Shown: in pieces, positions 15,277 through 23,920 of the stretch
Layout of the letters: each line of letters opens with the position of its first letter
Position numbering within the stretch: the first letter of the stretch is position 1
Origin: Clostridiales bacterium
GTDB taxonomy: Bacteria > Bacillota > Clostridia > Christensenellales > Aristaeellaceae
DNA: 38,253 bases
NCBI GenBank assembly: GCA_022787165.1
Contig: JALFVL010000017.1
Span: 1-38,253, forward strand
Reading direction: 5' to 3'
Program-made: the position numbers and the translations under genes
Notes under the pieces: model-generated
The model's input: only the letters and a program-made list of their open reading frames with translations
The model's database searches: none
What the model was told of the DNA's origin: nothing

Positions 15277-16017
15277 ATGAAGAAGCTTTTTGCCGCGGTG
15301 CTGGCGCTGTGCCTGTGCTTTGCCTTGACCGGTGCTGTTGCCGAGGACTATGTCATCGCGACGGATACCGTTTTCAAGCCTTTTGAGTATACCGACGCCT
15401 CCGGCAACTTTGTCGGCATCGACGTGGACATCCTCGCCGCCATCGCGGAGGATCAGGGCTTTACCTACACGCTCAACAGCCTTGGCTGGGATGCGGCCAT
15501 CGCGGCCTGCCAGGCGGGCCAGGCGGACGGCATGATCGCCGGCGCCTCCATCACCGACGAGCGCAAGGCCAGCGGCTGGATCTTCTCTGACGGCTACTTC
15601 GACGCGACCCAGTGCATGACCGTTGCTGCGGGCAGCGACATCGCCTCCTTTGACGACCTGGCGGGCAAGAACGTCGCCGTCAAGACCGGCACGCAGGGCG
15701 CTTCTTACGCTGAGAGCCTCAAGGATCAGTATGGCTTCACCATCACCTACTTCGAGGATTCCCCGACCATGTATCAGGCGGTCATCGGCGGCCAGACCGT
15801 TGCCTGCTTTGAGGATACTCCGATCATGGCGGCGACCATCAAGGAGAATGGCCTCCCGCTTCAGATTGTCGAGGGTTCCGAGAACGCCGGCTCTCCCTAT
15901 GGCTTCGCGATCTTCAGCGCCGACAAGCAGGAGCTGGTCGACAAGTTCAACGCCGGCCTCGCCAATATCAAGGCGAATGGCAAATATGACGAGATCCTCG
16001 CCAAGTATCTCGACTGA
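15277..16017 (+). CDS. Amino acid ABC transporter substrate-binding protein
   Basis: A 246-residue exported binding protein of the SBP_bac_3 family, which captures a polar or acidic amino acid for the permease and ATPase encoded next. The signal peptide covers residues 1-22 with probable cleavage at AVA-ED; no lipobox (Leu-x-[Gly/Ala/Ser]-Cys) is present, odd for a protein that in single-membrane bacteria usually needs a lipid anchor. Family features are IATDTVFKPFEYTDASGNFV, GIDVDILAAIAE, GWDAAIAACQAGQADGMIAG and the hinge segment NVAVKTGTQGASY. The ligand cannot be fixed; glutamine or cystine-like ligands are possible. It has the strongest promoter of the operon and a terminator after it. 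Confidence 0.9.
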   Translation: MKKLFAAVLALCLCFALTGAVAEDYVIATDTVFKPFEYTDASGNFVGIDVDILAAIAEDQGFTYTLNSLGWDAAIAACQAGQADGMIAGASITDERKASGWIFSDGYFDATQCMTVAAGSDIASFDDLAGKNVAVKTGTQGASYAESLKDQYGFTITYFEDSPTMYQAVIGGQTVACFEDTPIMAATIKENGLPLQIVEGSENAGSPYGFAIFSADKQELVDKFNAGLANIKANGKYDEILAKYLD

Positions 16018-16051
16018 TCGCGCCCATCCGCAAATCTGACGAGAGCAAACG

Positions 16052-16084
16052 GAGGGGGCACTGCAACCGGTGCCCCCTCTTTTT
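16052..16084 (+). terminator. Intercistronic terminator inside the importer operon
   Basis: GAGGGGGCAC (16052-16061) and GTGCCCCCTC (16070-16079), 8-base loop, TTTTT. Placed between binding protein and permease it should lower expression of the downstream genes. Confidence 0.88.
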
Positions 16085-16158
16085 GAGCTTTCGCAGATGC
16101 GAGCCGCCCTCCGTCCTGCTCGCGGAGGCCCGGTTTGACCACACGCATTCAAAAGCGG

Positions 16159-16177
16159 AAGCGGCCTTTGGCCGCTT
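16159..16177 (+). repeat. GC-rich hairpin before the permease
   Basis: AAGCGGCC (16159-16166), TTT, GGCCGCTT (16170-16177), a perfect 8-base stem 8 bases before the AAAGGAG of the permease. It may stabilise the processed 5' end of the permease message. Confidence 0.5.
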
Positions 16178-16201
16178 TCGACGGGAAAGGAGACCTGCTT
16201 C

Positions 16202-16873
16202 GTGGCGAGAATTCTCACCGTCTACGGCGAGCTGCTGCTGCGCGCGATGGGCCAGACGCTGCTTCTGGCGCTGTGCGGCCTGTTCTTCGCGTGCATCATC
16301 GGTCTGATCGTCGGCCTGATGAGCGTGATCAAGAACAGGGCCTGCCGCGTCGTTGCGGCGGTGTTCGTGGACGTCATCCGCGGCGTGCCGATGATCGTTC
16401 TGGCGTATTTCGTGTTCTTCGGCGTTCCCTATCTGTTCAATACGATCCTCGGGGTCGGCGGCGTGACGCTCTCGGCGCTTCAGGCCGGCACGATCTGCCT
16501 CGCGCTCAATTGCGGCGCCTACATGGCCGAAATCATCCGCGCGGGCATTGAGTCCGTCGACAGGGGGCAGATGGAGGCGGCGCGCAGCCTTGGCCTGCCC
16601 TACTGGCGCGCCATGTACCGCGTCGTGCTGCCCCAGGCGATTCGCACGATGATCCCCAGCATCATCAACCAGTTTATCATCACACTCAAGGATACGTCGA
16701 TTCTTTCAGTCATCGGCTTCCCGGAGCTCGTCAACACCGCGAAAAACGTCGTGGCGAACACGTTCATGTCCTTTCAGACCTGGGCGATCGTCGCCGTCAT
16801 GTATCTGATCGTCATCACCGCACTGTCCCGCGTGGCGAAGGTGCTGGAGAGGAGGATGAGCCGTGGCCGCTAA
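16202..16873 (+). CDS. Amino acid ABC transporter permease
   Basis: A 223-residue inner-membrane permease of the HisM/GlnP type, with five predicted helices (near residues 15-40, 55-78, 90-110, 150-170 and 190-215). The EAA loop, which docks on the ATPase, reads [20 protein letters not shown] followed by [10 protein letters not shown]. The GTG start at 16202 is 9 bases after AAAGGAG (16186-16192). Its stop overlaps the ATPase start by 11 bases. One permease gene implies a homodimeric pore. Confidence 0.92.
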   Translation: MARILTVYGELLLRAMGQTLLLALCGLFFACIIGLIVGLMSVIKNRACRVVAAVFVDVIRGVPMIVLAYFVFFGVPYLFNTILGVGGVTLSALQAGTICLALNCGAYMAEIIRAGIESVDRGQMEAARSLGLPYWRAMYRVVLPQAIRTMIPSIINQFIITLKDTSILSVIGFPELVNTAKNVVANTFMSFQTWAIVAVMYLIVITALSRVAKVLERRMSRGR

Positions 16874-17609
16874 GACGGACAAGGTTAAGGTTCACGTCAG
16901 TCATCTCAAAAAGAGCTTTGGCAGGCTCGAGGTGCTCAAGGATGTCTCCACAGACGTCTATGAGGGAGAGGTTGTCGTCATCATCGGCCCCTCCGGCAGC
17001 GGCAAATCGACCTTCCTGCGCTGCATGAACCGGCTGGAGGAGATCACGGCGGGCGAGGTCGTCGTCGACGGCGTGAACATCACGGACAGGCATACGGATA
17101 TCAACAGGGTGCGCGAGAACGTCGGCATGGTGTTTCAGCATTTCAATCTCTTTGCCAACATGAACGTCCTGCGCAACCTGATGCTCGCGCCGGTCGATCT
17201 CAAGAAGGCGGACAAGGATACGGCCCGTGAGCGGGCGCTGCAAATGCTTGACCGCGTCGGCCTGCGCGACAAGGCGGAGGCGTATCCCTCCCAGCTCTCC
17301 GGCGGACAGAAGCAGCGCGTCGCCATCGCGCGCGCGCTGTGCATGAAGCCGGACATCATGCTCTTTGATGAGCCGACCTCTGCGCTCGACCCGGAGATGG
17401 TCGGCGAGGTGCTCGAGGTCATGAAGGAGCTTGCCCGCGAGGGCATGACGATGATCATCGTCACGCACGAGATGGGCTTTGCGCGCGAGGTCGCCGACCG
17501 CGTGCTCTTCATGGACGGCGGCTATATCGTCGAGGAGGGGACGCCGGCGGAGGTTTTCGGCAGCCCGAAGAACGCGCGGACCCGAGACTTTCTCAACAAG
17601 GTGCTTTAA
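16863..17609 (+). CDS. Amino acid ABC transporter ATP-binding protein (GlnQ-like)
   Basis: A 248-residue ATPase that powers the importer. It has Walker [10 protein letters not shown] at residues 42-50, Q-loop in [10 protein letters not shown], signature [15 protein letters not shown], Walker [16 protein letters not shown] and switch IIVTHEMGF. These features, with length, match the polar amino acid uptake group (GlnQ, ArtP, TcyC). The GTG start overlaps the permease gene and follows GGAGG (16851-16855) by 7 bases; the ribosome binding site is inside the permease gene, so expression is probably coupled. Confidence 0.93.
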   Translation: MAAKTDKVKVHVSHLKKSFGRLEVLKDVSTDVYEGEVVVIIGPSGSGKSTFLRCMNRLEEITAGEVVVDGVNITDRHTDINRVRENVGMVFQHFNLFANMNVLRNLMLAPVDLKKADKDTARERALQMLDRVGLRDKAEAYPSQLSGGQKQRVAIARALCMKPDIMLFDEPTSALDPEMVGEVLEVMKELAREGMTMIIVTHEMGFAREVADRVLFMDGGYIVEEGTPAEVFGSPKNARTRDFLNKVL

Positions 17610-17617
17610 GCAAAGAC

Positions 17618-17655
17618 AAGCAGCCGGCCCGGGCAGAAGCCCGGGCCGGCTGCTT
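17618..17655. terminator. Bidirectional terminator, 17-base perfect stem
   Basis: Arms 17618-17634 and 17639-17655 match perfectly around an AGAA loop. It lies between the convergent importer operon and the split-barrel gene and probably serves both strands. Confidence 0.88.
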
Positions 17656-17687
17656 TGGAGAAAGGAAAGGGAAGAAAAGAGGAAGGG

Positions 17688-18173
17688 TCAGTTCTGGTCG
17701 TACTGCTTGACCTCGACGGACTGCCTGTCAAAGTCGATGAAGATCTGATAGGCGTAGTTGTCCTCGCTGGTGTCCCAGATTTCCACGAACTTGGGCGTGA
17801 CCTCGATGATGATCTCGGTGTCCTCGTGGGAATACTTGTTGTAGCTGCCCCAGAGGAATTTCTTGTAGAGCGTTTCAAACCGGCGGCCGGGCTCCTCCAC
17901 GACGAGCCCCTTGTTCAGCGCGAGGCCCTCAATCTGCACGCCGCTCCAGCACAGCGCGACGTGGGGATTTTCAAAGAGCTGCTGCGTCTTGCGAAAGTTC
18001 TTGTCGGTCTTGAAGTAGACCTTGTTGTCATAGAACAGGCAGCTCACGTTGCGCACCATGACATAGTCGTTGACCGAGCTGGCCAGCGCCATAATCTTGG
18101 AATCGCCAAGCTTTTCAAACATGATCGTCACGGCCTGCTCGAACGTGAGATGCTTGTCCACACTGAATTTCAT
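17688..18173 (-). CDS. Pyridoxamine 5'-phosphate oxidase-like flavin-binding protein
   Basis: A 161-residue protein with the FMN-binding split-barrel fold. Typical strands are KIMALASSVNDYVMVRNVSCLFYD, of which the MVRNV segment is the usual flavin phosphate site, then VYFKTDKNFRKTQQLFENPHVALCW with the conserved Lys-Thr-x-Lys region. Substrates of this small subgroup are mostly unknown; some bind FMN or F420, some haem. The C-terminal EIIIEVTPKFVEIWDTS completes the barrel. AGGAGG precedes the ATG on the minus strand. It lies downstream of ribU on the same strand and may be read through from it, which would fit a flavin link. Confidence 0.8.
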   Translation of the reverse strand: MKFSVDKHLTFEQAVTIMFEKLGDSKIMALASSVNDYVMVRNVSCLFYDNKVYFKTDKNFRKTQQLFENPHVALCWSGVQIEGLALNKGLVVEEPGRRFETLYKKFLWGSYNKYSHEDTEIIIEVTPKFVEIWDTSEDNYAYQIFIDFDRQSVEVKQYDQN

Positions 18174-18239
18174 CGGGAAACAGCCTCCTGTCGGTTTGAT
18201 GGATGGGGATTGATCAGGCGGTCATCATGGCCGCGGGAA

Positions 18240-18839
18240 TCACTGAATAAGCTTCTTGAGCGGTACGCTGATCTTCTTGTAGACCAGCATGGTGATGACG
18301 GACGTGACCGCGCGAGAGATCACGTTGAACGGCACGACGGAGAACGCGGCGAAGGTCGGAACGTCAGTGATCCAGGGATTCGCGGCGCTGCAGATCTCGA
18401 TGATGGAATCCCAGCTCATGCCGTAGAGGTAGATGTAGGCGGGGAAGATGAGGTAGAGGTTGGTGAAGATGGCGACGATGACGCTGAGCACGGAGCCCAG
18501 CGCCAGGCCGATGGCCGCGCCCTTCTTCGTCCTGTGCTTTCTGTAATAGAGGACGGCGGGCAGCACGTATGCCAGGCTCAGCAGGAAGTTCTGCACCTCG
18601 CCGGTGAACATGGAGCTGGTGCCCTTGAAGACGAGAATCAGCAGGATCTTGACAGCGATGATCTCCACCGCGCCGGCCGGGCCGAGGATGAAGCCGCCGA
18701 TCATCTCCGGCAGCGCGGAGAGATCGAACTCCGCGAACGGGGAGAGGAAGGGAACGCCGAAGTTCAGGTACATGAGGATGAAGGCGATGGCGCCCATCAG
18801 GGCAGCCATGGTGAGGCGGCGAACCTTGGTTCTGTTCAT
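18240..18839 (-). CDS. ribU: Riboflavin ECF transporter S component RibU
   Basis: A 199-residue membrane S-component that binds riboflavin and uses the shared energy-coupling module (genes not in this window). About five or six hydrophobic helices are visible. Conserved family stretches are FILMYLNFGVPFLSPFAEFD, then LSALPEMIGGFILGPAGA, NFLLSLAYVLPA and a late NVISRAVTSVITML. The ATG at 18839 follows GGGAGG; longer in-frame extensions upstream run through the riboswitch terminator and are rejected. The FMN riboswitch on the leader makes the substrate assignment strong. Confidence 0.92.
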   Translation of the reverse strand: MNRTKVRRLTMAALMGAIAFILMYLNFGVPFLSPFAEFDLSALPEMIGGFILGPAGAVEIIAVKILLILVFKGTSSMFTGEVQNFLLSLAYVLPAVLYYRKHRTKKGAAIGLALGSVLSVIVAIFTNLYLIFPAYIYLYGMSWDSIIEICSAANPWITDVPTFAAFSVVPFNVISRAVTSVITMLVYKKISVPLKKLIQ

Positions 18840-18854
18840 AAGAGAAACCTCCCA

Positions 18855-18899
18855 AATAAAAATTCCCGAAGCCAAAGCTAAGCGTGGCCTCAGGAAATT
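18855..18899 (-). terminator. Riboswitch expression-platform terminator before ribU
   Basis: On the minus strand the arms 18899-18886 and 18873-18861 form a stem of about 11 pairs including two G-U pairs, followed by TTTTTATTT. It sits between the FMN aptamer and the ribU ribosome binding site, so regulation is by premature termination. Confidence 0.82.
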
Positions 18900-18952
18900 C
18901 CTTGTGCAGCAGCCGGTACGCGCAGAAGGCGCACACGACGCATTCAGGAGGA

Positions 18953-19072
18953 ATCAGTCTTTTCCCATCCGGACTGTACCGTCGGTTCTGGAATCTCACC
19001 AGATCGGCCTCCCCTCAAGGAGAGGTTCATGGACTTTACCATCGGTCGGGATTTGCACCCTGCCCCAAAGAC
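18953..19072 (-). ncRNA. FMN riboswitch (RFN element)
   Basis: Read on the minus strand, the conserved cores are GGGGCAGGGTGCAAATCCC, ACCGATGGT, AAAGTCC, GGCCGATCTGGTGAGATTCC and ACCGACGGTACAGTCCGGAT, then GGGAAAAGA, in the order of the Rfam RFN family. Binding of FMN should favour the terminator at 18855-18899 and shut off riboflavin uptake. The variable helix holds CCTCTCCTTGAGGGGAGG. Confidence 0.95.
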
Positions 19073-19095
19073 CATTCAGTTTTAACTTCGCATAC

Positions 19096-19124
19096 ACTTT
19101 ATGCCATTGCGGCGGTTTTGTCAA
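19096..19124 (-). promoter_or_regulatory. Promoter of ribU, TTGACA-17-TAAAGT
   Basis: On the minus strand TTGACA (19124-19119), 17-base spacer, TAAAGT (19101-19096). The predicted start near 19089 stands about 17 bases before the aptamer. Confidence 0.82.
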
Positions 19125-19168
19125 GGGGTTTCGCCCAAAAAGGGCGGGGCGTTTTTTACAGGGGAGAA

Positions 19169-19906
19169 TCAGGGCTCGTCCCGGCCGGCCTGCCGCCTGT
19201 CCCACAGGCCGTATTGCTCGCTGTTTTTGAGCGCGCTCAGCGTGTATTCCCGCAGGCGGGGATAGTCTTTGGAGAGCGTTTTGAGCAGATCCTTGATTTC
19301 CTGCCTGCGGGAATGGCCGTCCTGCGGACAGGGATTGTGCACGACCGGCAGGGAGAGACCTTTGGCGACGTGGAGGATGTGCTTCTCGGGGACGTAGACC
19401 ATCGGTCGGATGACGGCGAGGCTGCGGTTAGGCAGAAAGGTGTTGGGATGGAACGTGTGCAGCCGTCCCTCGTAGATCAGCGACATGAACAGCGTCTCCA
19501 CGGCGTCCTCGCGGTGGTGGCCGAGGGCGACCTTCGTGCAGCCGGCGGCCTGCGCGGCGTCGAGCAGCGCGCCGCGGCGCATTCTTGCGCAGAGCGCGCA
19601 GGGGTTTGCCTCCCGGCGCAGCTCGAAGATGATCTTCGCGATATCGGTGTCAAGCACGGTGTAGGGGATCTCCAGCTCGTCGCACAGCGCGCGGATGGGC
19701 GCAAGATCAAACGGCTCAAGCCCCATGTCCACCGTGATGGCGTGAAGGGAAAAGTCCTTGCCGGGGAAGCGGCGGTAGCGCGCGAGGGCCTCGAGCAGCA
19801 GCAGGCTGTCCTTGCCGCCGGAGACGCCGACGGCGACGCGGTCGCCGGGCGCGATCAGATCAAAATCCGCATCCGCCCTGCGGATGCAGCCGAGCACGGT
19901 CTTCAT
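19169..19906 (-). CDS. TtcA-family tRNA 2-thiolation PP-loop ATPase
   Basis: A 245-residue ATP pyrophosphatase of the TtcA/TtuA group, which adenylates a tRNA base and inserts sulfur; TtcA makes 2-thiocytidine 32. The PP-loop SGGKDS lies at residues 29-34. Cys103 and Cys106 (NPCALCARMRRG) and a third cysteine in HNPCPQDGHS near residue 191 correspond to the ligands of the [4Fe-4S] cluster. The histidines of GHHREDAVET are also conserved. A promoter of its own is present (19940-19968), and it points away from the DUF368 gene. Whether the target is cytidine 32 or another base is not shown by sequence. Confidence 0.87.
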   Translation of the reverse strand: MKTVLGCIRRADADFDLIAPGDRVAVGVSGGKDSLLLLEALARYRRFPGKDFSLHAITVDMGLEPFDLAPIRALCDELEIPYTVLDTDIAKIIFELRREANPCALCARMRRGALLDAAQAAGCTKVALGHHREDAVETLFMSLIYEGRLHTFHPNTFLPNRSLAVIRPMVYVPEKHILHVAKGLSLPVVHNPCPQDGHSRRQEIKDLLKTLSKDYPRLREYTLSALKNSEQYGLWDRRQAGRDEP

Positions 19907-19939
19907 AAAGGCGGTCGTCCCCTTTGTTTATCTTCGGTC

Positions 19940-19968
19940 AGTATACGCGCGCATGAAGATTCTGTCAA
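19940..19968 (-). promoter_or_regulatory. Promoter of the ttcA-like gene, TTGACA-17-TATACT
   Basis: On the minus strand TTGACA (19968-19963), 17-base spacer, TATACT (19945-19940). Confidence 0.82.
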
Positions 19969-19984
19969 GTTGTGCCGTCAGGGC

Positions 19985-20013
19985 TTGACGCGGCAGGAAA
20001 AGACTGATAAAAT
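19985..20013 (+). promoter_or_regulatory. Promoter of the DUF368 gene, TTGACG-17-TAAAAT
   Basis: TTGACG at 19985-19990, 17-base spacer, TAAAAT at 20008-20013. It stands back to back with the promoter of the ttcA-like gene, -35 boxes 16 bases apart. Confidence 0.72.
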
Positions 20014-20112
20014 ATCCGTTGATTTGCCAAATCGGATGCTCTTTTCCAGGCGTCCCGGCAGGAAAACGTGATGGAACCCGAAATACCCGGGAACATAGAA
20101 GGAGAATATGGA

Positions 20113-20967
20113 ATGAAAACAATCGTGGAGATTCTGCGCGGCGTGCTCATCGGCCTGGCGAACATCATTCCCGGTGTGAGCGGCGGCACGATGATGGTCT
20201 CGATGGGCATCTATGACACGATCATCGGCTGCATCAACACGCTGTTCAAGGACTTCAAGCGCTGCGTAAAAATCCTCTGGCCGTATCTGGTGGGCATGGT
20301 GCTGGGCATTCTTGGCCTGGCGAAGCTGATCACCTACCTGCTGGGGACGTTCCCGCTGCAAACCAACCTGACCTTTATTGGCCTGATCTTCGGCGGCCTG
20401 CCGGTCATCCTCAAAAAGACGAAGGACGAAAAGAAGGGCGCTCCCGGGCTGATCGCGTTTCTCGCGGCCTTTGCGCTGGTGATCGTGCTGCAAATCCTGG
20501 GTGAGGGCAACGGGCAGGACGCGGCGCTCAGCTTCAGCATCGGACAGATTCTGATCCTGTTCATCATGGGCGTGATTGCCTCGGCGACGATGGTCATCCC
20601 GGGTGTGAGCGGCTCGATGATGCTGATGCTGCTGGGCTATTACAACCCTGTCGTCGGCTCGGTCAGCCGGATGGTTGACGCGCTGCTGCATGTCAACATG
20701 GGGGAAATCCTCGCCTGCTGCGGCGTGCTGGTGCCGTTCGGCATCGGCGTGGTCGTCGGCATCTTCGCGATTGCCAAGTTGATCGAAATGCTGCTCTCCC
20801 GCTATCCGGGTCCGACCTACTGCGCGATCCTCGGTCTCGTCGCGGCCTCGCCGGTCGCTATTCTGATGGCGATGGATTATGCCGGCGTGACGCTGATCAG
20901 CTGGGTGATTGGCGTGGTGCTGTTTGCAGCGGGCTTTGCCGCGGCCTACAGGCTCGGCGGCGAATAA
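20113..20967 (+). CDS. DUF368 (PopT-type) polyprenyl-phosphate transporter
   Basis: A 284-residue membrane protein. The DUF368 family was shown in other bacteria to recycle undecaprenyl phosphate across the membrane for cell-wall synthesis. The diagnostic twin motifs are present in both inverted halves: ANIIPGVSGGTMMVSMGIYD near residues 15-34 and ATMVIPGVSGSMMLMLLGYY near residues 158-177. Eight or more hydrophobic segments follow. The ATG at 20113 is 8 bases after AGGAGA (20099-20104); an in-frame ATG at 20068 has no such site. The gene is monocistronic. Confidence 0.9.
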   Translation: MKTIVEILRGVLIGLANIIPGVSGGTMMVSMGIYDTIIGCINTLFKDFKRCVKILWPYLVGMVLGILGLAKLITYLLGTFPLQTNLTFIGLIFGGLPVILKKTKDEKKGAPGLIAFLAAFALVIVLQILGEGNGQDAALSFSIGQILILFIMGVIASATMVIPGVSGSMMLMLLGYYNPVVGSVSRMVDALLHVNMGEILACCGVLVPFGIGVVVGIFAIAKLIEMLLSRYPGPTYCAILGLVAASPVAILMAMDYAGVTLISWVIGVVLFAAGFAAAYRLGGE

Positions 20968-20988
20968 GCGAAAAAAAGCAAAAAACGG

Positions 20989-21017
20989 TTGACAAAGCCG
21001 TCTGTGTCTGATACCAT
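20989..21017 (+). promoter_or_regulatory. Promoter of metK, TTGACA-17-TACCAT
   Basis: TTGACA at 20989-20994, 17-base spacer, TACCAT at 21012-21017; transcription should start near 21024, just before the SAM-I aptamer. Confidence 0.83.
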
Positions 21018-21034
21018 AATCAAGTTCATAAAAC

Positions 21035-21131
21035 CTTATCCAGAGTGGTGGAGGGAATGGGCCCTGTGAAACCCGGCAACCGGACTAGATCCGGTGCCAA
21101 ATCCCACGACAGCGATGTCGGCAGATGAGGT
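21035..21131 (+). ncRNA. SAM-I riboswitch (S-box)
   Basis: The conserved S-box order is visible: CTTATC opening P1, AGAGTGGTGGAGGGA, TGGGCCCTGTGAAACCCGGC, AACCGGACTAGATCCGGTGCC, AAATCCCACGACAGCGATGT and GGCAGATGAG closing P1. SAM binding should promote the terminator at 21148-21178 and reduce metK expression. Confidence 0.96.
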
Positions 21132-21147
21132 GTGGTCAAGATGTTTG

Positions 21148-21178
21148 CCGCCCGATTTGCGAAGATCGGGCGGTTTTT
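21148..21178 (+). terminator. SAM-I riboswitch terminator
   Basis: CCGCCCGAT (21148-21156) and ATCGGGCGG (21165-21173) with an 8-base loop, then TTTTT. Confidence 0.94.
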
Positions 21179-21221
21179 CTGTTCCCCGCAGGCCGGCACA
21201 CAATAACAAGGAGGATATAAG

Positions 21222-22409
<1,188 letters not shown>

Positions 22410-22426
22410 TCCTCATGGAAACGAGC

Positions 22427-22480
22427 CGAAGCGAGGAAGGAGTTTGGGGATTTGTCCCTCAGACTCCTTTCCTCGCTTCG
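22427..22480. terminator. Long bidirectional hairpin between metK and coat genes
   Basis: Arms 22427-22443 and 22463-22480 pair over 17 bases with one bulge; an inner GGGGA/TCCC stem forms the tip. There is no long U-tract on either side. It lies between convergent genes and probably ends both transcripts. Confidence 0.7.
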
Positions 22481-22530
22481 CGCTTGTGAAAGCATTTCAG
22501 AAAGGAAACAAATTTAAGTGCCGCCGGCCC

Positions 22531-22776
22531 TTACTGCTGCGCGAACTTCTGGCGAACCTGCGCGATTTGCTGGGCGTCCGCCTGCTGCGCGGGATACCAG
22601 CCCTTGGCGGCCATCGTCTTGTAGATGTCGCCCTGCATCGCGAGACTGTCGCAAAGCGCCTGGTCAAACGCCTGGTGGACGCCCTCGGTGTTGGATTCGA
22701 TGGCGCCGTGCATGTACAGATCGCAGACACCCTTTGTCGTCAGCAGCAGGTTTTCCATGATGGCCTGATCGTTCAT
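22531..22776 (-). CDS. Small spore coat protein, CotF-like
   Basis: An 81-residue helical protein matching the C-terminal part of the CotF/YhcQ type: NDQAIMENLLLTTKGVCDLY, MHGAIESNTEGVHQAFDQAL and a tail YKTMAAKGWYPAQQADAQQI. In Clostridia such short coat proteins occur in pairs. The second of two ATGs is used, because it lies 7 bases after AAGGAGG whereas the first overlaps it too closely. The next small gene upstream on the same strand is a probable partner. Assignment to the spore coat is by family resemblance. Confidence 0.8.
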   Translation of the reverse strand: MNDQAIMENLLLTTKGVCDLYMHGAIESNTEGVHQAFDQALCDSLAMQGDIYKTMAAKGWYPAQQADAQQIAQVRQKFAQQ

Positions 22777-22788
22777 GACCATTCCTCC

Positions 22789-22962
22789 TTAAATCAGCTG
22801 ATAGAACTGGTTGAAAAGCTCCTGATGCGCGGCGCGCATCTGCTGCACGCAGCTGCGAAGCTGCGGATCGGTCAGGCTGCTTATGGCCTGCTGGCACTGA
22901 TTCATCAGAATCTGCTCATGGCCGAGGGCATCCTCGATGTAAAGAAGCTCCTTGGGACTCAT
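22789..22962 (-). CDS. Small helical coat-like protein, 57 residues
   Basis: A 57-residue, entirely helical protein starting MSPKELLYIEDALGHEQILM and ending in HQELFNQFYQLI, which resembles the N-terminal ferritin-like helices of CotF-type coat proteins. It stands 12 bases upstream of the 81-residue coat protein and in the same direction, so the two look like a CotF-type protein split into two chains or a heteromer. The ribosome binding site GGAGGTGATT lies inside a perfect 13-base inverted repeat (22968-23005). The gene is short, but start signal, position and partner make it credible. Confidence 0.72.
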   Translation of the reverse strand: MSPKELLYIEDALGHEQILMNQCQQAISSLTDPQLRSCVQQMRAAHQELFNQFYQLI

Positions 22963-22967
22963 ACGAC

Positions 22968-23005
22968 AATCACCTCCGGCTCTAGCATGCCCGCCGGAGG
23001 TGATT
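22968..23005 (-). promoter_or_regulatory. Perfect inverted repeat containing a ribosome binding site
   Basis: Arms 22968-22980 and 22993-23005 match over 13 bases with a 12-base loop. On the minus strand the second arm carries GGAGGTGATT, the ribosome binding site of the 57-residue gene; the first arm is its complement. No U-tract follows, so a plain terminator role is unlikely. Confidence 0.7.
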
Positions 23006-23011
23006 TCATGC

Positions 23012-23920
23012 TCATTTGGCATTTTTTCCAAACAAATCCGACACTTCCGTGATCGAGATGAACGCGCTGTCGTCGATGTCGTGGATGATCGCGCGCATGC
23101 GGGCGATCTGGAAGCGGTTGACGACGAAATAGACCATCGTCTTTTCCTCGCTCGAGTAGTAGCCGCGCGCAGGGATGAGCGTGATGCCCGAGCCGAAGGC
23201 TGCGGAAAGCTCCCGACAGACGGCATCCGGGTGGCTGGTGATGATGGCGGCGGCCTTTGTCTTGTCAAGGCCCTCGACGATGAAGTCGACGGCCTTGATG
23301 CCGGCCATGTAGGTCACGATGGAGTAGAGCGGAAGCGTCCAGCTGCCCACGAGCGCGCCCGCGATGATGTAGAGAATCGCGTTGTAGATCATCACGAACG
23401 TGCCGACGGTGATATTGAGCCCGCGCGCGAAGATCACGGCGAGCACCTCCATGCCGTCGATCGCGCCGCCAAAGCGGATGGTGGTGCCACTGCCGACGCC
23501 CGAGATGATGCCGCCGAAGAGCGCGCAGAGCAGCAGGTCGCTGCCCGCGATAGGGGAAGCGGGCGCGTCTGTCAAAAAGCGGGAGAAGACCAGCGAGGCC
23601 ACGGAATAGACGAACACGGCGTAGATGGAGCGCACGGTAAAGGTCATGCCCTGGCGCCTGAGCCCGTAGAGAAAGAGCGGCACGTTGAGGACGATCAGGA
23701 AGAAGCTGAGGGGAACGGCGCCGCCCGTGAGCTGGGAGAGCAGCATCGAGGTGCCGGAAAGCCCGCTGTCATACAGGCGGACGGGAGAGAGAAACAGGAT
23801 GACGCCGAAGGCGTTGACGGTACCTGCGAGCGTCAGCATGAGCAGCGAAAGCGGATCAAGGCTGCTTTGGATGCGCGACAGGGCGTGGGCAGAAGGAGGA
23901 TGGCTTTTCTCTTTGGACAT
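23012..23920 (-). CDS. YitT family membrane protein (DUF161/DUF2179)
   Basis: A 302-residue protein of the YitT family, with five or six helices in residues 20-190 and a soluble DUF2179 domain at the C-terminus (about residues 210-295: KTKAAAIITSHPDAVCREL, then GITLIPARGYYSSEEKTMVY). Family motifs are GTSMLLSQLTGG and the glycine-rich GGIISGVGSGTTIRFGGAID, then GMEVLAVIFA. The role is not well defined; several Bacillus members are linked to sporulation or stress. The ATG at 23920 follows AGAGGTGA; a GTG nine bases upstream is in frame but overlaps that site. Confidence 0.88.
   Translation of the reverse strand: MSKEKSHPPSAHALSRIQSSLDPLSLLMLTLAGTVNAFGVILFLSPVRLYDSGLSGTSMLLSQLTGGAVPLSFFLIVLNVPLFLYGLRRQGMTFTVRSIYAVFVYSVASLVFSRFLTDAPASPIAGSDLLLCALFGGIISGVGSGTTIRFGGAIDGMEVLAVIFARGLNITVGTFVMIYNAILYIIAGALVGSWTLPLYSIVTYMAGIKAVDFIVEGLDKTKAAAIITSHPDAVCRELSAAFGSGITLIPARGYYSSEEKTMVYFVVNRFQIARMRAIIHDIDDSAFISITEVSDLFGKNAK

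Noticed and set aside
18840-18875. Longer N-terminus for RibU
   Set aside because: The extension would be translated from sequence forming the riboswitch terminator and has no ribosome binding site; GGGAGG fits the ATG at 18839.
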